A stretch of DNA of 64,000 nucleotides. Origin: Tritrichomonas musculus. Lineage: Eukaryota > Parabasalia > Tritrichomonadida > Tritrichomonadidae. The notes beneath the pieces were generated by a model. It saw only the letters and a program-made list of their open reading frames with translations, ran no database searches and had not been told where the DNA came from. How positions within the stretch are numbered: position 1 is the stretch's first letter; the number at the start of each line of letters is the position of its first letter. The DNA is taken from assembly GCA_039105265.1 (NCBI GenBank), contig JAPFFF010000006.1, positions 3,348,001 through 3,412,000 of the forward strand, written 5' to 3'. Position numbers and translations under genes: made by a program. Positions 29,703 through 39,969 of this stretch are shown one piece after another.

Positions 29703-31157
29703 ATGTCTAACATTAAAAATTCTAATGACGAGAGCTTCCAAATCCAAGAGAAAGTATACACAAGATGGATTTTATCTGAATTACAAGGGGCTTCAAATAC
29801 AAATTTTTCGGATATAACAAAAGATTTATCAAATGGAGTTGCCCTTATTGAACTTGCACAAGTTCTTACCCATAAAAAAGCGCCACAAGATTGGGAACAG
29901 CAGCCTACATCTGCAGCACAAAATATTAAAAATTGTAAATTGGCATTTAAAATGTTTCGCAATGATGGCTTTAAAGCAACAGGAATTACTTCAAAAGATA
30001 TTTGTGATAATAATGAGAAACAAATACTTGAACTTATATGGCAACTTATTTTGCATTATTCAATCGAAAAATCGTTTGGAAATTTAAATAGTAAAGTTAA
30101 TATTTCGCAAGCAAACGTTAAAAACCAATTATTATCATGGGCTATAAAAAGAACTCAAAATTACAAACGTGTTTTTGCTTTCAATCCATACGACTTAGCA
30201 ATGTGCGCTTTACTTGATTCATACTATCCAAACAAAATCAATTACTATGTTCTTGATTATAAAGATCATCAGAAAAATTTCAAGCTCATAATGGATGTTA
30301 TGGCTGAACTTAAAATACCTTGTTTAATTTACCCTGAAGATGTTTTATCCAATAATAATCAGGTTGATAAAAAGATATTATTGGCCCAGTTGGCTTTAGT
30401 GAAAATTAATCTTGAAGCTAATAAAAATTTGAAAGAAAAGCGTCGCGAAAGCTCCAGAATTCAAATAAAAGCAAATCCTGGCAATATTATCCGCGAATCT
30501 CCTGCCAGAAAATTAGATATGAGTCAAGGTCGACTTCATCAAACAAAAGCCGCAAACCAGAATCTACCCAAGACAGATCTAGGAGTTAAAAAAAATAAAA
30601 AATCAGCGACAGTATCCAGAATCCCAGAAAAAGTGAAAAAGAATATCGATTTTAAAAAAGATATGAAGCCCGACCAATTACGCAAAGAAATTCAAAAATT
30701 CAAGGAGAGAAACAACAAAAATCTAGTTTCTGAAGATTTCAGTGATAATGAACAACAAGAAGAACAAAAAGTCGAAAATGATATTATTGAAGATTTCAAT
30801 GAAGACAAAAAACTTTATAAAGAAAGAAAAGAAGAGGAAAAGAAAGAGAAATCCAAAGAAGAAAAGAAAGAAAAGCCGATTGAAAAGCAAATTGCTGATG
30901 ATTTCAAAGAAAATAAAGAAATTTATAAAGAACGAAAAGAAGAAGAAAATGTCAATTCAAGATCGCTTCGTTTGACAATTGAAAAACAGGACATTGAGGC
31001 GCAAATAGCAGACGAATTCAGAGGGAATGAAGAAGCTTTTAAAAATCGTAGAGTTGAAGACAAAGAAGAGGAAAAGAAAATCGAAATTGAAGAAGAAAAA
31101 AGAGAAGGATCGAAACCTGTAAATGATCGTCGTCCACAGTTCGTAAATATTGTCTAA
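29703..31157 (+). CDS. Tandem calponin-homology (actin-binding) protein with charged tail
   Basis: 484 aa. CH1 is at ~18-125 (KVYTRWILSEL, then LSNGVALIELAQVL, NIKNCKLAFKMF, ELIWQLILHYSI) and CH2 at ~140-240 (LLSWAIKRTQNY, FNPYDLAMCALLDSY, FKLIMDVMAELKIP). Paired CH domains bind F-actin, as in alpha-actinin, filamin and fimbrin. Residues ~245-484 have no spectrin or EF-hand repeats; they are highly charged, Lys/Glu-rich and probably disordered or coiled-coil, with two imperfect ~40-residue repeats (DDFKENKEIYKERKEEE type). A short actin-bundling or cross-linking factor is the likely role. Parabasalids have several actinin-like proteins; the short charged tail distinguishes this one. Confidence 0.88.
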   Translation: MSNIKNSNDESFQIQEKVYTRWILSELQGASNTNFSDITKDLSNGVALIELAQVLTHKKAPQDWEQQPTSAAQNIKNCKLAFKMFRNDGFKATGITSKDICDNNEKQILELIWQLILHYSIEKSFGNLNSKVNISQANVKNQLLSWAIKRTQNYKRVFAFNPYDLAMCALLDSYYPNKINYYVLDYKDHQKNFKLIMDVMAELKIPCLIYPEDVLSNNNQVDKKILLAQLALVKINLEANKNLKEKRRESSRIQIKANPGNIIRESPARKLDMSQGRLHQTKAANQNLPKTDLGVKKNKKSATVSRIPEKVKKNIDFKKDMKPDQLRKEIQKFKERNNKNLVSEDFSDNEQQEEQKVENDIIEDFNEDKKLYKERKEEEKKEKSKEEKKEKPIEKQIADDFKENKEIYKERKEEENVNSRSLRLTIEKQDIEAQIADEFRGNEEAFKNRRVEDKEEEKKIEIEEEKREGSKPVNDRRPQFVNIV

Positions 31158-31530
31158 AAAAATTTTAATTAAATTTGTGATATAATTATTATTAATAAAG
31201 TGATATTTTAATTATTTTGATTTATTTTAATTATTTTAATTTATTTTAATGAAAGTAATATAATTCGTTTTTGATTCAATTCTTAAAATGTATCCAATCT
31301 AAAATATCATATGATTAAAAAAAATCGAAACAACAGTATTCATTCTTAGCCTCATCTTTTTCAAATTTTTTATAGCTACTTCCTCCTAAAAAGTCTGATT
31401 TGTGTGATGGTATCTTAATGGAATCTAATAAATATTATTGAACGTACTTCTTAAGTACTGACATCACTTATTTTCACATAAGATACTTTTGAATTTTATA
31501 AAATCAATTTTGCCAATTCTAAATTAATAT
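31158..31530. other. Intergenic, no gene seen
   Basis: Simple A+T-rich sequence with short TTATTTTAATT repeats just after the CH-domain gene. Confidence 0.5.
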
Positions 31531-32704
31531 GCAATTTAATGTCAATAATCAAGTGGAATTGGATTACTTTGCCTCTTTAATTTACAACTTCTCAAAATAT
31601 AACAAAAAGAGGAATTGAAGAAGCTTTGGATTCACAGGAGAACTTTTTCTTTGACAACAACGATTTTGAATTTAATGAAGATCAAATGTATACAACAAGA
31701 GAAATTGTTGTCAAGCTTCTTTTGATTGCATATAAGGGAGATAATACTGAAGTATTCATTGCTAATCTTTTATAAAAAATCTTTCAAACAAACCCTCAGA
31801 ATTTTGATGAAGTTAATATGTTCATTCTTTCACAAATGAACAGTATTTTATTTAGACCACAAATAATCATAGAAGATAGAAAAATAGAAGTGTTTGAGAG
31901 TGATGAAAAAAACAAAATTTTAAAAATTTGATGCAAACAAACCTTCTCAATATTATACCAACATTATCTACTTGTGCATCCGTGATTTTAAGCAAGCCCC
32001 AAAGTTTAAATAATGCAAATGAAATAGCTTCTCTTTTCTCTTATCTGTACTTGATTTCAACTTCATTTCCATTATTAAATCTCCAAAATTTTGAATGTCA
32101 TAACATTTAATGATGGTGCATATTTCAGTTCAACTTTTTACACATTTTTGTGCATGGTTTCATGCAATTTACTTGAGAGAGATAAATTGTTTAATGTAGA
32201 ACAAATTTGTCATTTCATTGTTGAAAAGTGTCAATTTTGTTTGACTAATCATGCAAATGACTTCTTTAACGTTTTCGCTCAGAAATATCAAAATATGGAT
32301 TGTTTGTTGAAATCATTCGAAAATTACATAACACGAGCTTTGAAAATTCTAATGATTTCTTTTCAGATGATAAAATTGATATTTTACCGAATGGTGTTTT
32401 TTATTTTGATGAAACAAGAATAGTCAGTTCAAAATCATACAAATATTCAATCAAACTTTTTGATAAGAGTATTGAAAAAATGTTGCCAACCATTTCAATT
32501 TTTCCTCAGTTTCCATTTTATGAAACACAATTGTTAAACTTGGTAAAATTGAAAAAATTATTCCAGAAAATGATCGTCCAAAATTTGTCCAGATAATGCA
32601 AGAATGCCTGATAATTCTATTTCTAAGGGAAAAAAGTTTGAAAACGCTTATTTATCAAATAGAAAATACTTCTTTTCAAATATTGCCCATCCAATTATGA
32701 ATTA
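31531..32704 (+). pseudogene. Broken gene of unknown family
   Basis: Short protein-like stretches in all three forward frames follow one another: an ATG-led piece with VELDYFASLIYNFSKY, then YTTREIVVKLLLIAYKGDNTE, then NVEQICHFIVEKCQFCLTNHANDFFNVFA, then FVQIMQECLIILFLREKSL. Each ends in stops or frame changes. The pieces look helical and amphipathic, like a decayed alpha-helical-repeat protein. I do not recognise the family. Confidence 0.45.
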
Positions 32705-32964
32705 AAAAAAATTGGATAATTTCATTTTTGAATAAATTATTGTTAAATGTGAAATTTTGTTAAAATTTGAGTGATTTATTCTTTAAAATTAGTTTGAACT
32801 TTGAAATATTGACCATCAAAACTATCAAATGAATACATCCTCCTTCAAGAAATATAGTGCCTTCAAAATAAAGTGAAGAAGAATTTTTTTTATGTATTCA
32901 GTTATGATATATCCTTATTTAGGCTCTTTATTATTTTATAAAATAATTTTTTTATGTATTCAGC
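32705..32964. other. Upstream region of the tRNA gene
   Basis: A+T-rich, with a TTTTTTTATGTATTCAG segment occurring twice (about 32887 and 32948). No gene. Confidence 0.5.
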
Positions 32965-33037
32965 GGGACTTTAGCTCACCTGGGAGAGCGTACGACTGAA
33001 GATCGTAAGGTACGTGGTTCGAGTCCGCGAAGTCCCA
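32965..33037 (+). tRNA. tRNA-Phe (anticodon GAA)
   Basis: A full cloverleaf can be drawn: acceptor GGGACTT with AAGTCCC and discriminator A; D arm GCTC/GAGC; anticodon stem TACGA/TCGTA with loop CTGAAGA (anticodon GAA, Phe); T arm CGTGG/CCGCG with TTCGAGT loop. The A box (TAGCTCACCTGG) and B box (GGTTCGAGTCC) fit RNA polymerase III promoter consensus. There is no intron. CCA is not encoded, as usual in eukaryotes. Confidence 0.96.
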
Positions 33038-33039
33038 AA

Positions 33040-33047
33040 TTTTTTTT
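33040..33047 (+). terminator. RNA polymerase III terminator (T8)
   Basis: Eight T begin two bases after the tRNA end, the standard Pol III stop. Confidence 0.8.
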
Positions 33048-33519
33048 GTAGGGACGTTGGGGACGTCACGACTTCTTATCCATGTTATTCACCAGAGGTT
33101 GATCTCAAATCTGGTTTTTTATTCATTTTACTAATTTTTTTTCTTATTTTCAAATTTTATCCTCAGAACCAACATTTTACCCTTTTTTAACCCTTAAAAA
33201 CCTTATATACGCTCAAATCCCTTTTCAATTTTTACTGTCTTGCCCTCCAAACAAATTTAACGGCCTAATGATCTTATCTTAATTTCCATGTTTAATTTCA
33301 ATTTCAGCATTTTCCAGCATATTTACCTGCAAATATTGCCATGTTATCACTTTTTCTTTTCAACTCTACCATTTCTTCAAATTTTTTTCTACCATGTTAA
33401 TTTTACTCTACCTAACCTTCTTAATCATGCTATTTTCCTTTCAATTTCTATGTATTTTTAATCATTTTCACTACTTCCGAATTTTCAAATTCCATTATAA
33501 AAACAAATGTTTTAAGATT
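33048..33519. other. Intergenic, no gene seen
   Basis: Somewhat less A-rich, pyrimidine-biased sequence after the tRNA. A short GGGACGTTGGGGACGTCACGAC stretch at about 33051-33072 is the only feature. Confidence 0.45.
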
Positions 33520-34575
33520 ATTAATTTCATATATATCCATAGTTATTTCTGAAAGCTTGGTGCATACACGAAAACAATTCTGTTCAAGAGATTTAACTGA
33601 TGAAGGAATTGTTATTTTTGACAAACTTGTACATTCTTTTAATGCGTTTTCTCCTATCTTTGTTATGGTATCATTGAGAAATTTTCATCCTGAAAATAAA
33701 TCATTTGCAATTGACAAGCGGATGAAGGGATTGATATTTATACATCCATCAAATGCGTGTGCCTCAATTATCTTGACTGAAGGTGGGATTGAAATTTGAA
33801 TTAATGATGAGCATTTTGAAAACGCAAATTGTTTGATCGTGCTTACTGTTTGTGGCATTGTTATTTGTGTCAGTTTCCAATACTTATCAAAATCGAATTG
33901 TTGAATAACTTGAACTGAAGAAGAAAATATTAAATGATTGAGTGAATTGCAATTGGAAAAAGGGTTTATTTCTAGCTTAGTCTTATAAGGATCAATCGTT
34001 ATCTCGCGTAAATTCAAATATACCAACGCATGCCACAGATGATGGAAGTAATATTTGAGTGAGTGATTCGCATTTATGGAAGCAGATATTTCCAATAGAT
34101 ACAACAGATTGAGGAATAATTTTTTTGGACAATTTTAAACATTTATTAAATGATTTGGATTCAATTTTTGCTATTGATGATGGAATTGAAAACTCCGCAA
34201 GTGAGTTACAATGTGAAAAAAAAAACGTCACATTCCATTGATTTTGCCGATAATGGAATTGAAATTTGTTTTAAACTTATGCATTCTTTGAATGCACTGT
34301 GACAGATTTTTTTTGCTGATGAATGAATTGACACTTTTGTTAAATTGGAACATCCATTGAAAGAACTTGATTCAATGTTTTGTATAAAAGTTGGAATTGA
34401 AATTTTTTTCAAAAATAGACCTGATATTTCTTTATTCTGTGTTGGAATTGATATTTGGGTATCCAATAAATGCATCTGGTTCAATATTCATTATTGAAAA
34501 TGGAATTATTGGTGATTTAATCGATGATATTGAAAAATGTTCCATTCAAAGGTTTTCAGTGATTTCTCTGTTTTA
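33520..34575 (-). pseudogene. Second broken BspA-like leucine-rich-repeat gene
   Basis: Minus-strand LRR_5 repeats in at least four frame segments: IEPDAFIGYPN near 34500, IESSSFNGCSNLTKVSI near 34330, FFFSHCNSLAEFSIPSS near 34190, IKQFAFSKCSSLIQISIPPSV near 33800, and IGENALKECTSLSKITIPSS near 33620. Several frameshifts and stops separate them and there is no single start. It is the same family as the remnant at 28-29 kb, but not an obvious recent copy of it. Confidence 0.75.
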
Positions 34576-34895
34576 AAATTTATGTATCATTACGAGTAAA
34601 TGAATATGTAAAAGTTATAAGCAAAATTCAAAGTTATTATTTTATTTTTACCATTAAATTGGCAAAATTAATTAATATTAATATTAATTTGAATCAATTT
34701 TCAGCTTTTGGAAAATTCTATTTATCGATTGAACAAAAAACAAATAAAAAGAAAAAAAGATATCTTTACAAAATATCAGTAAAACAATAAAAAAAAAAAA
34801 AAAAGTATTCTTGTTGCTTATTTGATATTTAATAAATATAAGTACAGATATAACCTGATTCATAAGTTAAAATAAAGAAATTTACTTTTTTATTT
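34576..34895. other. Intergenic, no gene seen
   Basis: A+T-rich sequence left of the ankyrin inverted duplication, with an A tract near 34789-34804. Confidence 0.5.
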
Positions 34896-34954
34896 TTATG
34901 AAAACTCATAGAATTGCATCCACCTTTTTTTAAATTTGAATGAACTTATTGAAT

Positions 34955-34960
34955 TCATTA
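34955..34960 (+). promoter_or_regulatory. Inr-like motif TCATTA
   Basis: TCATTA, 26-31 bp upstream of the ankyrin ATG; preserved in the opposite arm at 43295-43300. Confidence 0.4.
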
Positions 34961-34985
34961 TCTGAAATTTAAAAATAATTTTAGA

Positions 34986-37346
34986 ATGAGTTTTGATTTT
35001 TTTACGAGTGAGAAACTTCTTGAATATTTAACACCAAAAGGTCTTGAGCGTGCACTTCAAATAGCGAATTTACAAGATATCCTGATGGCGCTTGACATTT
35101 CGAACGTTGAATATATCAGTGATACACTAATCAAATCGATTTTTATGAGAGATTTTGAATTACTCCGGAGACTGATAGACAATATTTTTGTATGTTGCAA
35201 ATATCGGGAGTTTTATGTGGGCCAGTATGCGTTTTTACTTTACGTTCTAGATCAAACGATTCAAAACGGGACTCGAGTTCAAAGTTCAGTCAAACTCGGC
35301 TTCCAAAGCAGAGAGAGCGTCGACCGCAGCATCTTCACGTTTCGATATTTACTTGCGAACGACAACAAAATCTCTGCATTTATGATGAAGAAAGGAGTGA
35401 ACGACAAAGAAACGAACGAGTCGATAACGTCGAGGCGCCGCTCGATCATCATAAGCGAGGGCACGTCGCAAGCGAGGCTGAATCACGACGAGAGCCAGAT
35501 TTTCACGATGATCAAACTCGAGAACGATGACAAGGATGATGAAAAGAAGGGCGAAGCGGACGATGAATTTGAGGCATTCTACGACGATTTCATCATGAAG
35601 TCGGACGTGATTTTGAAAGAGTTCCGATCGCGAGTCTTTGTCATCAACCAGTCGGTTGCGAAGCAGCCGTGGCGGCTTTTTGCGATCTACAAAAGTTTTG
35701 ATTTTTTCAACGAAGATCGCTATTACGTTCACATTTTGGATTTCTTCAAGAACTCGCCTGCGTTCGACATCGACCAGATGACGGTTTTTGCGTTCTTTGC
35801 GCCGCAGCTGAAGAGGCGGAGCCGCAAGCTGTACGACGATCTCTACGAGTCGATGAAGAACAAGCATCGCCACTCTCGCCTTCCTTACTCATTCAGCGAC
35901 TTCTTCATGAGGTTTGAGAGCAACGACAAGAACGGCTGGGAAGGGCACCGCGAAGTCGTCGAGAACTGCGGCTTTCGCGCTGGCACGCCGCAGTTCGCAG
36001 TCCGCCATGACGATGTGAACTTTTTCATCGAGAAGCGGAAGAGGGAGAAAGAAATGGACGCGAAAATTGCGAGTGGCGACAACGACGCGATTCGCGAGAT
36101 GATGAAAGAAGGGGGCGACATCTTCATTGACTACAACATGCGCGTGAAGGAGAACGTCTTCTTCAGGTATCGGCAGCTGGCATTTTGCTGCACTCTGCTG
36201 CAGCTCGCTGCGTATTACGGCTCGGAGAAATGCTTCAACTTCCTACTCGAGAACGGAGCAGATCCGAACGAAGTTGACGACATCGGTCTGAGTGTGATGC
36301 ACTTTGCAGTTGTTGGAGGCTCGCATCCAATCATCAAGCAACTTCAGAAACTCGGATTCACATTTGACACAGGATCCATTTCACTCGTTGCTGAGAGTTA
36401 CCGTTTAGATCTTTTTGAATGGCTTTTATCAGTTATAGAAATTAATTTTGAAGAGAGCTACTTGCAGACGGGAACCATCATTCATCGCGCGGCGTCAGCG
36501 AACAACATCTTGATTCTCCTGTACTGCATTTCGCGCGGAGTGAATGTCAACATATATGACCACCTAAACCTGACGCCGCTTTTTTACGCAGCCACGAATC
36601 GATCGATTGATGCGATCGATCTCTTCCTGTCGCACAAAGACATCGAGTGGTCGCTCTCAGACAAATTCAAAGACACGCCGCTTCACGGAGCCGCCAAAAG
36701 CGGAGACTGTGACACTTTCATCGCCCTTCTCAATCACAAAGATGCAGACATCAACATTCTCGATTTCAATGAAAAGACAGTCTTTCGCTATGCCATTGGT
36801 GAAGGCAACTATGACATTGTTAGACTAATTATTGATAAGTATAAGAATGAATTCCATTTCAATGAAGTCGACAATGAGCACAAAATTGTTGTTTTTGATG
36901 CACTTTTTACCAATTACTTGAGTGCTTTCATTGTTGCATGTGAATGTGAAATAATAGATTTAAATGTTCCTAGAAATGACGGTTATTATTTGATACATGC
37001 TATCGTAATCACTAATCAAACAGATTTGGCAAGAATATTAATGAAGCAGGAGAGATTGGATCCAAATGTTAGATTGTCGGATGGAACGACGGCTCTTCAT
37101 ATCGCAGCAAAAAATAATTTTCTAGAAATTGTCGATTTTTTAATAAATAATAAAAAAACAGATGTTAACGTTGTTGATGACTTAGGAATGACGCCGATTC
37201 ATTATGCTATTAAAAAGATCAACTATGAAATTGTTAAGACTTTAATCAAATGTGACAGGATTGATCGAAATGTTAAAATCATTTTAATAACTTTTTTTTC
37301 CTTTCATATTCATAATGGTATTCTTTATATTTTATTTTTTATTTAA
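34986..37346 (+). CDS. Ankyrin-repeat protein, copy A
   Basis: 786 aa. Residues ~1-330 are a helical N-terminal region typical in style of trichomonad ankyrin proteins, with a charged basic/acidic insert near 145-200. Ankyrin repeats start at about 370 and run to ~775: about ten units such as TLLQLAAYYGSEKCFNFLLENGADPN, TPLFYAATNRSIDAIDLFLSHKD and TALHIAAKNNFLEIVDFLINNKK. Ankyrin arrays bind protein partners; the target is unknown. The middle (about 35250-36820) is markedly richer in G+C than both ends. After the stop, another frame reads LLDFARLFGNSEIIKML followed by a stop, the expected last ankyrin repeat, so the C-terminus looks truncated and the hydrophobic end (ILITFFSFHIHN) is probably translated non-ankyrin sequence. 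No signal peptide. Confidence 0.88.
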   Translation: MSFDFFTSEKLLEYLTPKGLERALQIANLQDILMALDISNVEYISDTLIKSIFMRDFELLRRLIDNIFVCCKYREFYVGQYAFLLYVLDQTIQNGTRVQSSVKLGFQSRESVDRSIFTFRYLLANDNKISAFMMKKGVNDKETNESITSRRRSIIISEGTSQARLNHDESQIFTMIKLENDDKDDEKKGEADDEFEAFYDDFIMKSDVILKEFRSRVFVINQSVAKQPWRLFAIYKSFDFFNEDRYYVHILDFFKNSPAFDIDQMTVFAFFAPQLKRRSRKLYDDLYESMKNKHRHSRLPYSFSDFFMRFESNDKNGWEGHREVVENCGFRAGTPQFAVRHDDVNFFIEKRKREKEMDAKIASGDNDAIREMMKEGGDIFIDYNMRVKENVFFRYRQLAFCCTLLQLAAYYGSEKCFNFLLENGADPNEVDDIGLSVMHFAVVGGSHPIIKQLQKLGFTFDTGSISLVAESYRLDLFEWLLSVIEINFEESYLQTGTIIHRAASANNILILLYCISRGVNVNIYDHLNLTPLFYAATNRSIDAIDLFLSHKDIEWSLSDKFKDTPLHGAAKSGDCDTFIALLNHKDADINILDFNEKTVFRYAIGEGNYDIVRLIIDKYKNEFHFNEVDNEHKIVVFDALFTNYLSAFIVACECEIIDLNVPRNDGYYLIHAIVITNQTDLARILMKQERLDPNVRLSDGTTALHIAAKNNFLEIVDFLINNKKTDVNVVDDLGMTPIHYAIKKINYEIVKTLIKCDRIDRNVKIILITFFSFHIHNGILYILFFI

Positions 37347-37392
37347 ATCTACTTGACTTTGCTAGACTTTTCGGTAACTCTGAAATTATAAA

Positions 37393-39147
37393 AATGCTTT
37401 AATTCCTGGTCATTTAGCATGATATAATTGCATATGCTGTTAGTATAATAAAAAAATATTAATATTATATTATTAAAAAAATAAATAAACTTTGGTTGGT
37501 ATGAATTTTAAGTAATCAATGAGATGAAGGCAAATATTTGATTTGAGTTTTGATTCTCTTAAATTAAAAAAAAATATATATACTACATTTATATCATTAA
37601 AATTATTTTGGATATTAAATTAAATAATTTTTATTTCTCATATTTCAAAAAATATATGACATAAAAATGTATAAAGAAATTCTCATTTTATATCATCATT
37701 AGAAATAATATTAAATGTGAGTTCTTGCTTACTTTAAAAAAAATCAATGAATTGTTTTAAAAATATTTTGCAAATATATTTGTTAATATATAGTCATATG
37801 CATTTAAATATTATAGCTTAAACATTTAAAGATATACTTTGAGTGTAAAGTAGAATGTTAGTTTAAAGTAATAAAAAAAGATATAAAACAATATTATTGA
37901 TGATATTATTTTAAAAAATGATATATTATAAATATATATAATATTTTTTTTTTTTTTTTTTTTTGAGATTAAAGTATATTAAATATTTTGTGCTCATTAT
38001 AAGAATAGCATTAAGATATCGCATATCAAATATCATATCATTAATATTTTAATATATTATTTATTTTAATATCATTTGGGATTCCAGATGATCAATCATC
38101 TTCCTTTCGGCATATTTTTTTCTGTTCAAAGAATCTTTTTATAAAACAGTAAAAAAAAATAAATAAAAGCTGTTCTTTTTTCAAAAAATTGTATATCTTT
38201 GATTAACCACATCTAAACAATGAGTTATCACAAAAGTTTTCACTTAACTTCATTCTTTCCACTAACGTGCTTTCAATAGATCCAGAGCAAGGTCAATATA
38301 AATATTAATTAGCCTTTTGGTATTTGCCATTTGAAATATTTCTGATTTTATTTGATTTAATCAACTTTAAAAATAAATGGCATTTGCAAAGATTACTTTT
38401 GAAATTTTATCAACTTTAAAAATAAATTGCAAATATAATCAAAAAATATTTCAAAAGAAAATGTAATCTTTGCTAATATCTTAAAAAAGAAAGATATTAT
38501 CTGATCAATAATATATAAATTCATGATTAATATAAAAATTAATTTATAAATTATCATTAATTTTATTTTAAATAAACTATTTTATAGGTAAACAACTTTT
38601 GTACTCTGGGATTATTGAAAAGCTATGGTTTATTTGAAAGCAAGTTATTTTTTTAGTAGCCATCATTTTTGAAATGCATTTATTTTTGTAAATAATAAAT
38701 ACTTCTATGTTATATTGTCTTTAAAATTGTTATGTATAATACAATTATTAAAAACAGCGTTATTTAGTTATAAATTTATTCTTTAATAGAATAAAGGTAT
38801 TTGAAAAGTATAAAAAAATTTTTTTTTTACTTAAACTCAAAAAGTCGACCTTATATGATTTTTTTAGATTGATTTGTTATATGTTTATATATTATTTTAA
38901 GATAGATTCTTATATTGTGAGAGAAGACTTTCATGAAGAATTATGACCATAAAAAAAATTATTTATTAAACTGTAACCGTCCAAATTTTTTTTCTTTGAA
39001 TTTTTTTTTTTTTTTTTGTTGTTGTTGTTGAAAACGATGAAGAATTTATAATATCAAAAAGTTGATATATTTAAAAAATTGAAAGAAAGTCAAATCGATT
39101 TTTATAAAAATTAATTGAAAAATTTGAAACAATAATCCAAATTTTAA
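37393..39147. other. Left part of the inverted-duplication spacer
   Basis: About 1.7 kb, A+T-rich, without a gene. It contains a T tract at about 37947-37964, a 34-bp sequence (38264-38297) repeated at 53611-53643, and a small inverted repeat (GCAAAGATTAC...TTTTGAAAT at 38386-38406, reversed at 38449-38475). Confidence 0.5.
38264..38297 (+). repeat. Dispersed 34-bp sequence (copy 1)
   Basis: AACGTGCTTTCAATAGATCC with the following AGAGCAAGGTCAAT also occurs at 53611-53643 with one base missing. It reads NVLSIDPEQ in one frame, so both may be remnants of one gene family. Confidence 0.7.
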
Positions 39148-39615
39148 ATGCAAGAAAGGCCAAGACGTGAATCAGCATGGAATTGCATTTACTACGTTGA
39201 AGGGCCGGGCCGATATACAAAATTTGAATTAGACGATTTAGGCAATCACAAGACAAAGTTTCAACGTTTACCACCGAGAAGACGAGATATGATATATGCT
39301 AATAAATCGAATGACTATCAATTAATTATTCCACTTATGCCACCAGTAATAATCGATAACACTCAAGTTGTACAACAAGTGCCTATTGAGCCAAATCATT
39401 CTCAAAGTTTTATTTCGAAACCTAATAAAGTTATCTCAAATAATAACATAGATCAGGAAAAAGTTGGAAGCCATACAGCCGATTGTCAGCCTGTTCCTAA
39501 TACAGAAGAATTTGAAACAGAAGAAAATTTCCTCGACTTCAGCTTTAAAGATCCAGAGTCAGATGATGTGTTCATGAGCCTTTTATATTTTGAAGATTCT
39601 AGCGATCTACTCTGA
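39148..39615 (+). CDS. Small protein of unknown family
   Basis: 155 aa, an intact frame with an ATG. The N-terminal ~60 residues are basic with aromatic residues (ESAWNCIYYVEGPGRYTKFELDD, then LPPRRRDM), followed by a Pro/Asn/Gln-rich linker and an acidic, Phe/Leu-rich end (NFLDFSFKDPESDDVFMSLLYFEDSSDLL region). The layout of a basic domain plus an acidic-hydrophobic tail recalls small transcription regulators, but I see no known DNA-binding motif, so that is a guess. It sits alone between the two ankyrin copies. A run of 52 A begins eight bases after the stop. Confidence 0.6.
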   Translation: MQERPRRESAWNCIYYVEGPGRYTKFELDDLGNHKTKFQRLPPRRRDMIYANKSNDYQLIIPLMPPVIIDNTQVVQQVPIEPNHSQSFISKPNKVISNNNIDQEKVGSHTADCQPVPNTEEFETEENFLDFSFKDPESDDVFMSLLYFEDSSDLL

Positions 39616-39621
39616 AATAAT

Positions 39622-39622
<1 letters not shown>

Positions 39623-39674
<52 letters not shown>
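39623..39674. repeat. 52-base poly-A tract
   Basis: Uninterrupted run of A just after the small unknown gene, the longest homopolymer in the window. Confidence 0.9.
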
Positions 39675-39676
<2 letters not shown>

Positions 39677-39969
39677 ATTATGAGGTCCACATTTAGTACG
39701 TTAACCTATTAAGAATTATATAATATGTTATTATGAAAAATCCAATATATTGTTTTCATATAACATGTCTTGTTGAACTTTTTCTGAAGGGCTTTATAAA
39801 CCCCTTCATAAATTAATGGCGTACTAGATTTGTACTTATATAATAATTATTCTTTTTATAAAATTAATTTTAAAATTTCTAATTCTATTTATTTGCGAGT
39901 AATAATAAGTTCGAATAGTAATATTATCAGATATAATATAAATCATTATTTCTGTAAACAAATTTAAAG
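39675..39969. other. Spacer, no gene seen
   Basis: Nothing recognised between the A tract and the first MITE; its last eight bases are the MITE's left target duplication. Confidence 0.5.

Larger units (their letters stand above)
34896..37392 (+). repeat. Left arm of the 2.5-kb ankyrin inverted duplication
   Basis: This arm reappears in reverse at 40864-43359. It contains ~90 bp of upstream sequence, the whole ankyrin gene and ~46 bp after its stop. The arms are nearly identical except for one ~160-bp coding stretch. Confidence 0.92.

Noticed and set aside
33685-34484. Three separate small LRR genes
   Set aside because: Overlapping minus-strand frames continue one LRR series with frame changes; better read as one broken gene.
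35349-35873. 174-codon antisense frame in ankyrin copy A (and its mirror in copy B)
   Set aside because: Lies within G+C-rich ankyrin coding sequence, where antisense stops are rare by composition; no known domain.
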